Source: Thamnaconus septentrionalis (taxonomy: Eukaryota; Chordata; Actinopteri; Tetraodontiformes; Monacanthidae). From it: a stretch of DNA of 64,000 nucleotides. The stretch's first letter is position 1. Each line of letters opens with the position of its first letter. Under the pieces are notes generated by a model. It saw nothing but the letters and a program-made list of their open reading frames with translations. It had not been told where the DNA came from and searched no databases. This document shows, piece after piece, positions 1 to 63,342 of this stretch. The stretch is taken from assembly GCA_009823395.1 (NCBI GenBank), contig CM020502.1, positions 24,329,944 to 24,393,943 on the forward strand, in the 5' to 3' direction. A program made the translations under genes and the position numbers.

Positions 1-120
1 CGCTGCTGTAATCCCCTCATAATCAGCACGCGCACGTGCACATACACGCGCGTGTCCTTGCGTTAGCTGTTACGTGCCCTGCCTGCTGTCAAGTGTTTGA
101 ATTCTCCATGCAACAATTGT

Positions 121-122
<2 letters not shown>

Positions 123-164
<42 letters not shown>

Positions 165-283
165 GTTGTCAGCATGGATAAACTGCAGAGACCAAAAGTA
201 TTTCAGCCCCGGTTCTCCAACGTGCCCTCTTGTCTTTTCATATGTTTTGAATATTGTACTTTGAGGGGGGTGGAAGAGAGAGA

Positions 284-315
<32 letters not shown>

Positions 316-318
316 ACC

Positions 319-351
<33 letters not shown>
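123..351. repeat. (GT)n, (GA)n and (CA)n microsatellites
   Basis: GT run at 123-161, GA run at about 276-315 and CA run at about 320-351, separated by short unique sequence. Confidence 0.95.
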
Positions 352-354
<3 letters not shown>

Positions 355-976
355 AACACACCACACACTCACACAGAAGCGTTGCACAATGCCGCTAAAT
401 TTACAAACTTGTTGCCTTGGAAACGGCGAGGCAAGGCTCCCCGCCAGCTAGTTAACACAATGTGAATCGCAGACACGTGTGTGCGCGTGTATGTGCGTCG
501 GACGCGGGGCCTCGCTGCAGAACGCCGGATCTCATCTCTCCACGTGCTGCTGCCGCCGCCGTCGCTACTGCCTCTCGGCCGGTTGTCCCGCTGCCAAGAC
601 GCTGATCGCTTCAAGATGTACGAGAGAGACAGACAGAGAGGGAGAGGGTCTGGAGTGTGTGTGTGTGTGTGTGTGTGTCAGTCGCGTGACACAAAGTGAA
701 CCAAATGTGGTGGTCTCGCTACTATTTGCCTGTTGGAGCCCCTCGCAGATCGCAGGAGACTTGCAAATCACCAGGGTTGGTTTTTAGAAAGGCAAAGTCA
801 AAGCCCCTGTGAGGAGGCAGAATGAGCTCAGTGCCGCTACACCACTTTATTACACGGGCAGCATTTTCTTGAGGGAAAATACATGAATTCTTTTCTCTTT
901 GCATTTTCTTTTTGAACTTGATCAGACAGGAGGGAATTAAAGGTCCTGCACTGCCAATGTTGGAGATCGGTGATAC

Positions 977-980
977 ATTA

Positions 981-1073
<93 letters not shown>

Positions 1074-1074
1074 G
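977..1074. repeat. (ATT)n trinucleotide microsatellite
   Basis: A run of roughly 32 ATT/TTA units with one early interruption. It is read in one frame as an artefactual poly-Leu open frame. Confidence 0.97.
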
Positions 1075-2013
1075 TCTATATTCTATATATTCTTCTCTAT
1101 ATTAGTTTTGTTCTTTGGTCCGGCCCCTTTTCATCCAAACAAGAAGCAGATTTTGAGGTCACTGGAAAACAGAGCCGGTGGGTGAGGTGTGTGAGCCAGT
1201 TTCTGGGCTCGTCTCTCTTGTTTGACATCATCTCTTCTCGCTGCTCAAACAAATATTCACCTCCCAGATCAGGAGCAAATCAACGCCAGATGCATCCAAA
1301 ATAGCCACACGTCCACATTGAAAAAAAAAAAAGAAGGCAGAAATCTGTTTTGTTGTTGAGACATTTTTCTGTCATGCACCAATTCCACTTTTCTTCATGC
1401 TTCTGATTATCTCACCAACCTCTTGGTTTACTTACACAGGGGGTTTGGAGTTGTGTGAGTGTGTGCACACAGGGAGTTTTGCCATTTAAAGTCTGGAAGA
1501 AAGAGAAAATGCCCATTTTGCTTCAGACATTTGCTCCTGCGGAAGTCAAACGACAGCGAGTGTCAGCGCGCCGTGTCACGTGACGCACGCACCCCCCGCA
1601 CTGCTGTACGATGGAAATCTTGTTTATTTTCCAGCACTTTTACTTTTTCCAAAGGCTCATCTCCCGCTTCGCCCAGCCAAAACCCACAGACAAAAAAAAA
1701 ATGGAAATAAATAATTTCCCCCCTCCCACCCTCCACCCTCCTTTTTTTTAAACAAATAAAAAGTGGCAAGATCATGCAGCTAATCCTGCTAAGCTTTGAA
1801 CAACAGCCCAGAATGTGTCCCTGCCCACAGGGGGAAAAGGGGAAAGAGACACGAGCGAGGAGGAGAGGGAGCGAGGGAGGGAGGGAGGGCGAGTGTGTTT
1901 TTGTGAGCGTCCCACAAGTCTCGCTTCCCATTGTTAATCCAGGCCGCTAGTCTGAAACTGATCCCAGCCCCGTTGCTCACTTGTAATTGTGTCCATGAGG
2001 TTGTTTGTGTGCG

Positions 2014-2068
<55 letters not shown>

Positions 2069-5000
2069 ATCGCTGCATGACTCATCAATGCAGAAGCTTC
2101 ACTTCTTTGCCTTTTTTTTTTTTTTGCAGGAAAGCGGCACACAATCGAGGAACAGTGATTGGTTTAATTTTAGCAACGGTCCCATCAGGAATCGCCTGCC
2201 GTGCAAATTTGGGGGAAAATAATGATATAGCAGCGTTTGGATCGGCCTTTGTCTGTGGAGGTTTTCCTCTAATCTTGGTTCAGGCAGTTTTAATAGAGCG
2301 TCACACACTCGCAAGAAAGCTAAATAGGACACAGTCGAAGGAAGAAATGTCAAAATATGGCTGAGCCGAGGACGCGGAGAGGAGCGGGAGGGGAGGGGGT
2401 TTTCGCTCCTTCCTGGCTCCGCACAAGTGTGGCTAAGTGGCCCTTGAGCAAGGCACTTAACCTCGGCGTGTCCAGTTGCACGGCTCGGGAGCCAAAGTCA
2501 AGTCTCGGTGGCCAACCTGCAGGCTACTACTTTTTGTCGGGGGGTGAATGCGGTTAACAAGGAGGTATGTTTGAGTTGGGTTTTTTTCCCCCTTAATGTT
2601 TAGCCAATGTCAGTTGCTTGGTTCATGGCTTGGTGGGTCAACTGGGAAAAGGGTCCAGTATTAACTGTTGCCGGTGACTCCTGGATTCTTTCAAACTGGG
2701 ACGTGAACGATAGAGTCAACAAGGAGCCTGGAGCCAGTTGAGTCACTGCACTTCAACTGTTTGCCCTCATTAGTTAGTGTTTTTTTTTTAAATTGTTTTA
2801 CTGTAAGTAAAACAGAAAAACATATAACATTTCCAACAGTCCTGTTGGAGAGATCGCTTTCTCTGGTTACTAATGGATGAATTAAAAAGAAGATGAAGAA
2901 GCTTGTGCCTGAAGGATGGAGACAGAGAGGCTGGAAGGAAAAGAAAAACACCAGACGCTGCTCCTGTCTTTGCCCATAACAAAGGGGGGGATTACATGCA
3001 GCCTCTTAAATCTGTTTCTGCTGAATGCTTATTAACCCCTTTGACCTTTTTTTTCCCTAACTGTGCTTTTAGTTGCATCCGCTCAATACCGTGAAATCTC
3101 CTGCTGCTACCTCCACGGACGCTTCTCTCTCTCTGAGAGGAAGAAGAGGAGCGATGGCCACGCGATAACCCAGCGCTGCTGGAAGGGGGCGTATTAGGTG
3201 TCAGGGTGTATTAGTGTGGGCGTGCACACTAATACACGCACGCACACACACACACTGTCTTTTTACCCGCCACCTCTCCCGGTTGACTGCAGGCCTGCGT
3301 CCTGAAGGGACAGCGCCCCCTGCATGAGTTTCCTGCCAGTAGCGGGCAGATTGATGAGTCGGAGGGTCTCTGAGGGGGGCGGCGTTGGCGTGGGGAGGGG
3401 AAGGGAGGGGACAGGCTCCATCAAACACCAAGCAAGCAGAACTAATGGGAGTACTCAGGAGACAAAGAGGGGAAGGACGGATCGCCCGTTTACCTGGGTG
3501 AACGTGTGAGGAGGACGGACTGAGCACACAGAGGAGAGGGAAAACACGTGATGTGCGAGTGAAACAAAAAAAAATCAGGAGCGGAATGAAAATGTTTAAA
3601 AGAGCATCGGCTTGAATGTGAGAGGACAACAGGATGAAGTTCAGGTGCAAACTGGGGGGGTCTGGATATAGAAAATACCAGAGGACTGGATGAGTAGAGG
3701 ATACATGATGTGCTCATGTCAGTCACATGTTGATCCCAGAAATGAATGCGACTATTGAAGGAGTTGAAATTTGATTTACTATTTTTTTTTTATCAAGATA
3801 CAATCATTGTTTATAATGAGACCTTGTTTTCCCCTTATTTAATCTTCCTCTTATTTCTGCCCTGCACCCTGGTGGTCTGTGTTGCTCCCGTTCACTGTTG
3901 TGTGTCTTTGACATTGTCCCGCTCTCGCTCTGAGACGCAGCCAGCGGCACGAATCGGTCCTGCCGTAGCAGCTCCGCCTATCTGTAGGACAGCGCGTCCT
4001 CTCCTGGGACCCATTTCACTGTGTTTCATCAACCCCAGTGACACCAAGTCCTTTGACTGTGTCTCCTATAGAAAGATAAAGGTCACTGCTTCTGCGGTGA
4101 CCTCAAGGTGGTGCAGATTATTTTTTTTTGGAGACGTTTTGGCATGCAGTGAGCTCATCAGAGTGACAAGTGGCAGTGTTGAAACTAAATGCATGAAAAA
4201 ATCTGGTCTGATTCATCCAGTTTGAGAATAATGAACATTTTACTGTGCAAAAATAAAGGCGGAACTTTGGCCTATTCTAAGTTTCAACCAGTTTTTTTTT
4301 CCATGACTGATCAAATGCCCTCATTAGCAATAACCTCAGCTAGTCCGGGGTGAGGAAGTGAATTATTTTGAAAGGATTTTTGCAAAAAAAAAAAAAAAGC
4401 TAATAAATGGTCGAATCTGCAAGAAATCAGACTCCAAATCACCGCGACCGATCTCCCTTCCGAAGGAAATCCTCTTTGCAGAGTTCACTTCCCACAGTAC
4501 AGCTACCGCAGCACAACCGCAGGAAAATTCAATGCCAGTCACTCAGTTTGGGCCGAAGAGGAAACAAACGTGGGAGACAATATAATCAAAGGAAACGTAG
4601 AGCTGGTGGAGGGCGGTGGAGAAAAGGGGAGCGGAGGAGAGGAGGCCGGATAATGACGAAGAGTCGGTGGACACGGCGGGCTCAGCGGGGAGTTCACATC
4701 ACAACGCTGGTCAGCTGCGAGCTAATGAGTGTAGGCCGACACAGACAGACACATGCGCGCTCGCCCACACGCACGCACACACAGTGATGTTTTGCGCACT
4801 CACGAGGGGTCCGGAGTTTAGTCAGTCTAAAGGATTCCATCAAAAACGTGGTCTCTGTGTGCAGAGGGGAGGCGGAAAAATGCCTTTGAACGGAGCCTGT
4901 AAGTCAATCGCCGAAAACAATGGTAAAAGCTTAAGACACATGTGGGCACACACACACAAAGTTTGCAATAAAGACAGACGCTTTAAAATACAAGTAAAAT

Positions 5001-5507
5001 TTGTACGTGTGGGTGTGTCCAGAAAGATGAACAGGCTGTGAAAAGGAGATGGTGGGCGAAGGAGGTGTCGGTTTGTTTTTTACTTGATTTTGCGAATTTG
5101 TCATTATTTTTTTTCCGGATTTTGTTCCTTCACATGTACGTGGATGAATTCAAAGGGTCCCATTTAAGCTCTAATTGTTTCAGGGACTGTTTGCCTACAC
5201 AAGGTCATTTTCCTCTCCGTGTTCCGTCTGTGTTTCTCTTGGCGATTCTCTCGCTCATCGCACCTGAAAGTGAGGTTGGTCAAAAGAGGTGAAGACGGGA
5301 GACGTTGGCGGAGCAACAAAGCTGTTTTTCCTTCAGCGGCTCTCGTTGTTGTCGTTGTTGTTTTGTAAAAGGAAAAATTCTGGGCAGGGTTCCGTTGCTC
5401 CGGACTTCTGAGTGAAGCGGAAAGCTCTGATTGGGACTCGAAGACGTGAGAAATCCAGGTTTTTGCCACACGATGAGGAAGTGTTCAAACTCACACACTC
5501 ACTCACT

Positions 5508-5548
<41 letters not shown>

Positions 5549-6273
5549 CCACTGTCAGGCGACTTTGCTGAAAGCTTATTCGTTCTTCTTTCGAAAGACG
5601 CGGGTCAGCGGTAAAGTCTGCCTGTGACCACCGCGACGTCCAAAAAAATCACATCAAAGCTTCGTGGATCAGGTCACCTGCAGGACGACGGCCCACTTTT
5701 TTTCGTTCTTGCAGCATATGTAGCCCTCTGTTTGCAGCAGAGATATGAATCTCCCTAAAATGCCAGATGTGTTGTTGCATTTATCCCTGTTTTTTTTTCC
5801 CATTGCGTTGATGCTTTGCGAGCACTTTTAGTTAGAATATTACAGGTCAAGGGCAGAAATTGTGAAAAGGTGAATCTTATTTCATGCCTGACCTTTAAAT
5901 CCTGACGCATGCAACTTTCCCTGCATTCCAGCCATCAACGGCTCCCGCGACGCCATTTGTTTTGCAATTAACGTTTTTTTTCTCTGCCAACTTTCCGAGG
6001 TCGCAGGGTCAGCAGCGCCGCTGTCGCCGACACGGCCCGCCCCCTACCCCCGGCGTGCCTGAACCCACGCCGGCGGTGAAACACACATCGGGGCGAAGAC
6101 GCATAATGAGCCTGTAATGTGGAGCGTGTTGTGTTTACTGCCCGGAATTGTTATCGATTCCAGCCACTGTCGGGAATAATTGATATATCTGCTGTGGTGG
6201 CGGCGGCGCTGCTCCTGATGCCGCGGAGCCACGCCTTCCCATTATTTTCTGCGCCTTCTAACAAATCGTCTCA

Positions 6274-6304
<31 letters not shown>

Positions 6305-6547
6305 GCAAGTGTTTTCCCCGTGTATTTTTCTGTTTCTCCGTTTTCATTGGGCTGTTCTCTGGTCTCGCTTCACTGGACATTAACCAGGAAGGAATGATGG
6401 AGCAATTCGGTACACGCCTGCAAACACACACACACACACACACACACACGCTCATTCACAGCCAGGGCTTTTCCATCCCTCAGCTGTGAGATAGAGTGGT
6501 GTGTTTGGGTCTGATAGGAGCCATGCAACATGGAAACACGCACACAC

Positions 6548-6594
<47 letters not shown>

Positions 6595-7158
6595 GACTCG
6601 GAGAGCTTTAAGAAGTGGGAGCAGCAGGATATTACACTGCTTCTTCTGTTTTTGCATTAGAATCAACCGATTAAAGCATCCGCCAGTGCAAGTCGGCACA
6701 GCTGGAGTGTGAACGGCCGCGTTTAATGCAGCGTTTTTTTCCATCGACCATCGTTGCAGCGACAGTCGTCAGCCTGCCAGCTAGCCTGTCCCGATGGCGG
6801 CAGCGGCGACCCTCTTGCTCACCGTATTGGCTCCGCTCGTCCTGCTCTCGCTGCATCTTCCCGTCGCGAAGGCAGGATAATTGATTGGGTACACGGAGAG
6901 CAGGAATGGGAGACGGCCCGCGAGACACGGCCAGGGCCGGGGAGTCGCAGGGGAAAACACAACGTGGACAAAAAAGGAGACGCGGAGGAAGGAAGAGCAA
7001 GGACAGGAAAGGAGGAGGGGGCGCAGGAAGAGGAGGAGGAGGGAGGAGAAGAATGTGCTAATGGGCACAAACTGTGCAAACTGTGACGATGAGGAGGCTG
7101 GAGCTGATGGAGGCGGTTGATTTACTGTATCATTACAGTTTTTTTTTGCCATTGAGTC

Positions 7159-7293
7159 GAATTTGGATGAGAAGCTCGGAGGAAAGCGACTGGAAGTGTT
7201 TGCCGTCCAGGACGAGTGATTTCATTGGCTGATTTTAAATTGTCCAGGAAAGCAGCTCTCAAAGGCGGCTCTGTTCTTTCTTCACATTAGCAA
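7159..7293 (+). repeat. Direct repeat copy A (intron 3)
   Basis: This segment begins GAATTTGGATGAGAAGCTCG and ends near TTCACATTAGCAA. By eye it aligns along its whole length with 10338-10473 in the same orientation, with scattered substitutions and few indels. Both copies share ACGAGTGATTT.ATTGGCTGAT and AGGAAAGCA.CTCTCA. The identity of the element is unknown. Confidence 0.85.
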
Positions 7294-7524
7294 CTCCACA
7301 GAAAACAATGAAACTCCCACGTTTGCCTCTTTGACGGCTGAACTGCGGGGTTCGCATCTTTGTGATGTCACAAGGGGCGCTGATACCCCAGCCGCGTCCT
7401 GCTGCTTCAGCCTCAAAAAGACGCGCTGAAAAGTTTTTTGCAGGAGGCATTGAACAGTTTCAACAGTTTCTCTTCGTCCTTCTTACTATGTTGTCGCCCT
7501 GCTCCTGGAAGGCTCAACTGCTCT

Positions 7525-7559
<35 letters not shown>

Positions 7560-7953
7560 CCATACCATGAGTCACCGCTTGAGTTATAGCCATTTATCCT
7601 TGGCCATTGCTTTAGCAGCTTCTCTGTGTGTGACTCACTTCTCTTTGTCTTCATTTGGCTCATTTTCGCCCGTCTGACTGCAAATCAGTGTGTGTGTGTG
7701 TGTTTTGTGTTGTGGTGTGTGTGTCCGTGAGTGTTTGGGGTCTTGTCTCGCTGTCTGTGCTACACAAACCTCATCATAAAACTTTAAGGTTTGAGTCGAG
7801 GTTCAGTCGGGAAGAAAGACCAACACGTGTGTGTTTGTGTGTGTGCGCGCGTGTGTGTGTGTGCGTGTGTGCGTGCGTGTGTGGTGGCCTCGTCTGTCTT
7901 GCTGCGCGGTGAAGCAGGAGGCAGCAGAAGTCGTGATAAGTCAGCACACACGC

Positions 7954-7986
<33 letters not shown>

Positions 7987-8233
7987 CAGTGGCGGCACTT
8001 TATACTGGAGCTGGTGAAAGAGAGAAAGAGGGAGGGAGCGTGATTATCAGGGATGGCAGGATGAGATGAAAACAGAGGAAGAGGAAGAGAGATATTTTCT
8101 CCACCCAGTCACCTTGGCTGTTCCTCCCTACCTCCGACTCCTTCCCTCCATCCTCTGCTCCTCCTCCTCCTCCTCCTCCTCTTCTTTCTCTCTCAAGGAT
8201 GCGCTGCCAACTCCTCTCAAACCAGCACGCACG

Positions 8234-8281
<48 letters not shown>

Positions 8282-9861
8282 CCTCTGTGTTTTTAACATT
8301 TTTGGACAAATGACTGTGTTCTGTAGCCCCGCCCCTTCTCTCCTCCCCTTACGTCTCTCTCTCTCTCTCTCTGTGTTGTCCTGCACGTCTGAATTCTGCA
8401 CATATCTTAAAAACGAGTGAGCGCTGACGCTCAAACAGTGATGCGACAAAGTGAAAAACTGCCAAATGGAACTTTACTCTGAGCATTTCTCCGCCTTGGT
8501 CTCCGTCGCAGGTGGAGTGCGTTCTGGTTTATGTGTGTAATTCTACAACTACACAAAAAGGGCTTTTAAGGGCTTGTGTCATCGAGTAAGTGAGCATTAA
8601 TCCCTAATCCACTGTTTAAAGTAATCCATCTTTTCTCTTTTTCTCTTTCTCTGTTTCTCCTCGAATCTCGCTGCAGCCGCCCTGAGGTGCTGGAGTTTTT
8701 TTTTTTTCTTTTGCGCACAACGGGAAGACGGTTAGCGCTTTAATACGGCTCGGAGACGGCAACAACGCTAATGAGATGATTGTTTCACACGATTGGTTTA
8801 CTCCCCTGACCTTCCCTCCAGCAGTTCGCTTTCCTTCGCCCAGGTTTTCCTCTCGCTCGCCTGCTTTTGCCTCCATCTCGTAGAAAACAGGATGCCAGAA
8901 ACGTCGATGTGGCAGCACCTGGTCGGCAGGAAAACAGAGAACGTGACCCTTGTCACTTAATCTCGGCCCTGAGGCTTTCACGTTAGACCTGCAGGTGGGC
9001 CGAGGGAAAACATGAAAACGCGCTAAAAGCCGGAATCCTTTGAACGGTTCCCACTCGGTGAGGTCCTTGAGAGCGCAGCGTCGCAGTGTTCAGCGCTGCC
9101 TCGGCCTGCTGATTCGTTCACGGCCTCCAAAAAAATACAGATTCTCTGTTTGCAGTGCATTTGATGATTACGTATATTAATTATTAGGTATGTTTGTATG
9201 TCTTGCAGCGTGTTTATTTCGTTTGCACCACGATCCTCGTTCTGTACCTTGTGTTTTAGACCAGTGTTTGTGTTTGTGAAATTCATTTCCACACCTGCAG
9301 CTGTTTCCGCCAACTAAGGCACATTAGGCAGTTGTATTATGTTTGGCCCTTGTCGGCCACCGTACCACCTGGATTCAAAATGGTCCTTTAAGAACGGGTG
9401 GAAAAGTGACATTCCAGACCGAACATTAAAATTAGAACGTTAAAAAAGAAATTTGCTCTTATTCTTTTGTAAATTACAGATAGAAAGACACACTGCATAT
9501 TTTACAACAGAGCTAGATGAAAATATCAAACTGCATCATTAATCCTCAGCTGCTCTTTTTGTGATTCACCTCCATGTGGCAGCAATTACAAACAACAGGT
9601 GGAGGAGGAAGACTCAGTGACCCAAAACTTAACCCCAGAGTCGGAGGCGCCGCTGAGAATGCAATTAAGGCTCCATAATCGTGGAAGAATTACCATTATT
9701 GGCTAACTAAGATGAGTTGTTTGCCCCCCCTCCACTCCTCCCACCCCACCCCTCCCTCAGTGTAGCTGATGCAGCTTTTTTTTTTTTTTACATCTTCATC
9801 AGATATCTGCTTCAAACCCAAGATGCTCAAAATTGAGGAAAGTTATCAGGGATAAAAAAAA

Positions 9862-9901
<40 letters not shown>

Positions 9902-10038
9902 TATCAATCAACATGCTTGTATGCTCACGCAGACCCACAATAGGAGGCAGGGATGCTGACAGGAGGGCAGTAATTAGGACTTGTGCTGTGGATATTCTTG
10001 GTACAATACTGATCAGTGTCATCCATTAGTGTGTCTCT

Positions 10039-10091
<53 letters not shown>

Positions 10092-10337
10092 TGCCACCGC
10101 CGCCGCCGCCACTGCTGCAGCCCACAGTTTCCATGGTAACGCCGATCTCTATGGTAACGTCTTGGTTGGCACCCACGGAGAAGGAGGGAGATTGGAGGGG
10201 AGGAGAGAGGGAGGGAGGAGGTGAAGGATGGGCGAGCGAGGGGGAGGGGGGAGTCGCGGGGAGGTTGGAGGTCAGAGTCGAGAGTTTAAGGACAGCCAGT
10301 CGCGACCGTGACGTTTTCAGCGTCACTCGAACAGGTG

Positions 10338-10473
10338 GAATCTGGATGAGAAGCTCGGAAGAGAGCGGCCGGACGTGTTTGACAACCAGGACGAGTGATT
10401 TTATTGGCTGATGTTTAAATTGTGCAGGAAAGCAACTCTCATAGGCGGCCCTGCTTTTTCGTCACATTAGCAA
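10338..10473 (+). repeat. Direct repeat copy B (intron 3)
   Basis: Diverged second copy of the 7159-7293 segment, about 3.2 kb downstream and in the same orientation. It is followed directly by a CAG microsatellite. No terminal inverted repeats or target-site duplication were evident. Confidence 0.85.
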
Positions 10474-10480
10474 GCCTCTG

Positions 10481-10519
10481 TAGCAGCAGCAGCAGCAGCA
10501 GCAGCAGCTGTAGCAGCAG
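10481..10519. repeat. (CAG)n trinucleotide run
   Basis: About ten CAG/AGC units with one CTGTAG interruption, in intron 3. Confidence 0.9.
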
Positions 10520-11209
10520 TGAGGTCACTTCCTGTCTTTCCCCAGTGCTTCAGACAGCAGCTCCCAGCAGCCACTGCTGAGATGAAGCTGATTGGAAAAA
10601 GCAAATTCTAAGATCTGTTTAAAAAATGAGTTCTTTTGGAAGTTTAATTTTCCATAATCAACAATCTCTTCATAAGCCGAGTACATTTTTTTTTTAGTTT
10701 TGATCTTACTTTCTTTGACAGTTTCATGCTTAGCGTGCTAAAAAAAAAACCAAAAAAAACAAAAAACGTTTGCCTCGTCTCCACTTCCAATGTGCACACA
10801 CACCTCCCAGACCTGTGAACTCTGCCTCAGCGCTGCTGCCACATCTGACAAAATCACCTCCGACAGACTCTGTGGCGGCGCCGCTCGGCAGTGCAGCGCC
10901 GCGCAGGCATCGTCTCCGCAGCAGCAGCAGCGGCGGCTCGTCTGACTCTTGCCTTCCTTTTGATCGTTTTTTTTTTTTTGTTAGTGATGCATCAGGTTTG
11001 CATGTTTCCAAGTGCAAAAAAATGTAGAGGAGCAGGAATTTGTTGCAATACCACAGAGGACTGGGGAAGAAACGGAATGCACACGCACACGCACACTCGC
11101 ACGCACGCACACACGCACGCTCACATGCACACGTGCAACGTGCTGGTGGGTTTGTTTCAAAAACAGCTTGATGGCTAATCCCGTTTTGCAGGACATGGAT
11201 GACGCGCAT

Positions 11210-11249
<40 letters not shown>

Positions 11250-11474
11250 AAGGTCATGGTGAATGGAAACACTGTCCGCCGCCATATGGTAGAATGTCGA
11301 TACGGTAATCTCATTGGCTGATCTGATGGATCGGCGGTTTGGTTGACCTATCACAGCTAACTGAATTATTGCTCCCACATACTCACCTCTCCGTCATTCC
11401 GCCTGCCTTGCGTCTCTCTCTGACTCGCTCTCTTGAGTCTTTGCTCCATCACACACACAGACACACGTGTACGC

Positions 11475-11507
<33 letters not shown>

Positions 11508-11650
11508 TGCACATGCACATGCTCTCAATTTCTTTCCAGTCTCTAACCAGATTAGTCGTGCCCCTTATGGATTTTGCCCTTTATGGGTCTGTATGAACGG
11601 AAGTAGCAGAGGTAGATGAGTGCGCCTGTTTCTCTCTCTGTGTGTGTAGG

Positions 11651-11681
<31 letters not shown>

Positions 11682-11826
11682 ACGTCAGGCAGAGCTGTTC
11701 GTACCAGATGTTTCCCTCTGTTTTATTCCGCCGAGCGCCTCGCTGTCTGCTTGTCATCGGCAGACGCAGTCTGAGAGATGGAGAGACGGGCCGCTGAGGA
11801 GCTTTTGTGTATCTTTGAAAGGAAGG

Positions 11827-11868
<42 letters not shown>

Positions 11869-13140
11869 ATTTGTGGGTGTGTGCGTTCGTGATGTCAAGG
11901 CCCGGCGAATGCCGGGAAAATGATGTATTAAACCTAAAATTTGGTATTCCAGGATGAAAACGGAGCTGGAAATGTGCAAATGTGTTCAAAATCATTTGGC
12001 ATCAGTGATGTTTACCATCACCATGAAATATAGAAGCAGCAATTATACAATTGCTGGTGTAGTGGGCTGTTTTTTTGTTGTTGCAAAATGTCTGCTGTAG
12101 CATCATGGACATAAATTCAAGTGAGTGCCAGCAAAATGAGTGACATCACAAAGTGCTGGTTTCCAGACCAGACAAATCTGGAAGCATGCAAGCATTGGTA
12201 AAGGGTTGTTTGCATCATCTGGGGCCTTTTTAATTGTGATGCTTGCCGTCATTGTGTTTTTACGAAGACTTTCCATCGTAGTGTCATTTCTATGAACCAT
12301 TTAAAGGCTGCAGGCGCCGAGTCTCACTGTGGTCCTGTAGAAAGGCCAAAAAAGCCAGAAGCAGGCCTGCTGGTTTTATAACTCTTGATGTACTTTTTAA
12401 TGTATCTCCAGGGACGTCGGCACCATTAGAAGGGCATCTTTCGCTGCTGTTTTCTTTCTTTTTTTTGTGTGCATCGTAAAAGCTGCGATTCCCTGCGGCC
12501 GCAGGTTGAGCTGCTTCTTCGGGGACGGGATTTGGAGCCCGCGGGGACATTCCGTCCTGAACCTCGGGGCCCTTTGTGTGCGAGCGGCCATGGGAAAAGC
12601 AGCAGGGAAACACGAGGAGGAGAAGGAGGAGGAGGAGGAGGATGAGATGGACAGACAGATTGGAGGAGTTAAATTAATGTTTTGAAGCCAAAGAAAAAAT
12701 AAATACGCATCTATAAATACGAGGGGGCAGGAAAAAGTTGATGCAGCGCAGACTCGATCTAATTTCAGATATCTATTTGACAAATAAAAAAATATATATT
12801 TATATCAGAAAAGCAGCCATGAATGATGATGAGGTGGGAGATGGATTGTTTGGTCAGAGATGTTCTGTCCTCGCCGTCTCCGGGCCACTTCAGGACATTT
12901 CCCAGGACCTCCCTTGGGGCCGTGGGGGTCACGGAGGAGCTCAGTAGCCCGAGGAGGAGTAACACGCAACAGTTTATGTTGGAGCGCTTCCTCTTTTCAG
13001 AGCACAGGAAGAGAGTCTCTCTGATTAGATAATCACAGCAGGGTTTTTGGTTTGTTTGTTTGTTTGTGTTTAAGCTGTGAAGATGCACAATGTTCTGCCG
13101 TGGCTGTTGCAGCCTTTCTAACAGGAAATGTTGTGTCTAA

Positions 13141-63167
<50,027 letters not shown>

Positions 63168-63291
63168 GAGTTGTGTTGGCCCCGCCCACTCCACCCCACC
63201 CCCTTCTGACATCATCAGAGACTGACGCTGGTCAGCGCACGTGTGCAACCGCCGCCACAGCTGGACTCAACTGTCTGTCCCCGCCCCTCCC

Positions 63292-63342
<51 letters not shown>

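Larger units (their letters stand above)
5511..11867. repeat. Cluster of CA/GT dinucleotide runs in intron 3
   Basis: Runs of 12 or more CA or GT units occur near 5511-5546, 6278-6304, 6424-6450, 6541-6590, 7525-7558, 7951-7984, 8228-8279, 9866-9899, 10038-10090, 11211-11245, 11479-11509, 11656-11681 and 11829-11867. Unique sequence lies between them. Fish genomes are typically rich in such runs. Confidence 0.9.

Noticed and set aside
36..398. Open frames of Cys-Val, Thr-His or Arg-Glu repeats
   Set aside because: They are translations of GT, CA and GA microsatellites and appear on both strands; no unique protein sequence is present.
912..1304. 130-residue open frame with a poly-Leu core
   Set aside because: It is the ATT microsatellite read in one frame with short flanks; no homology was recognised.
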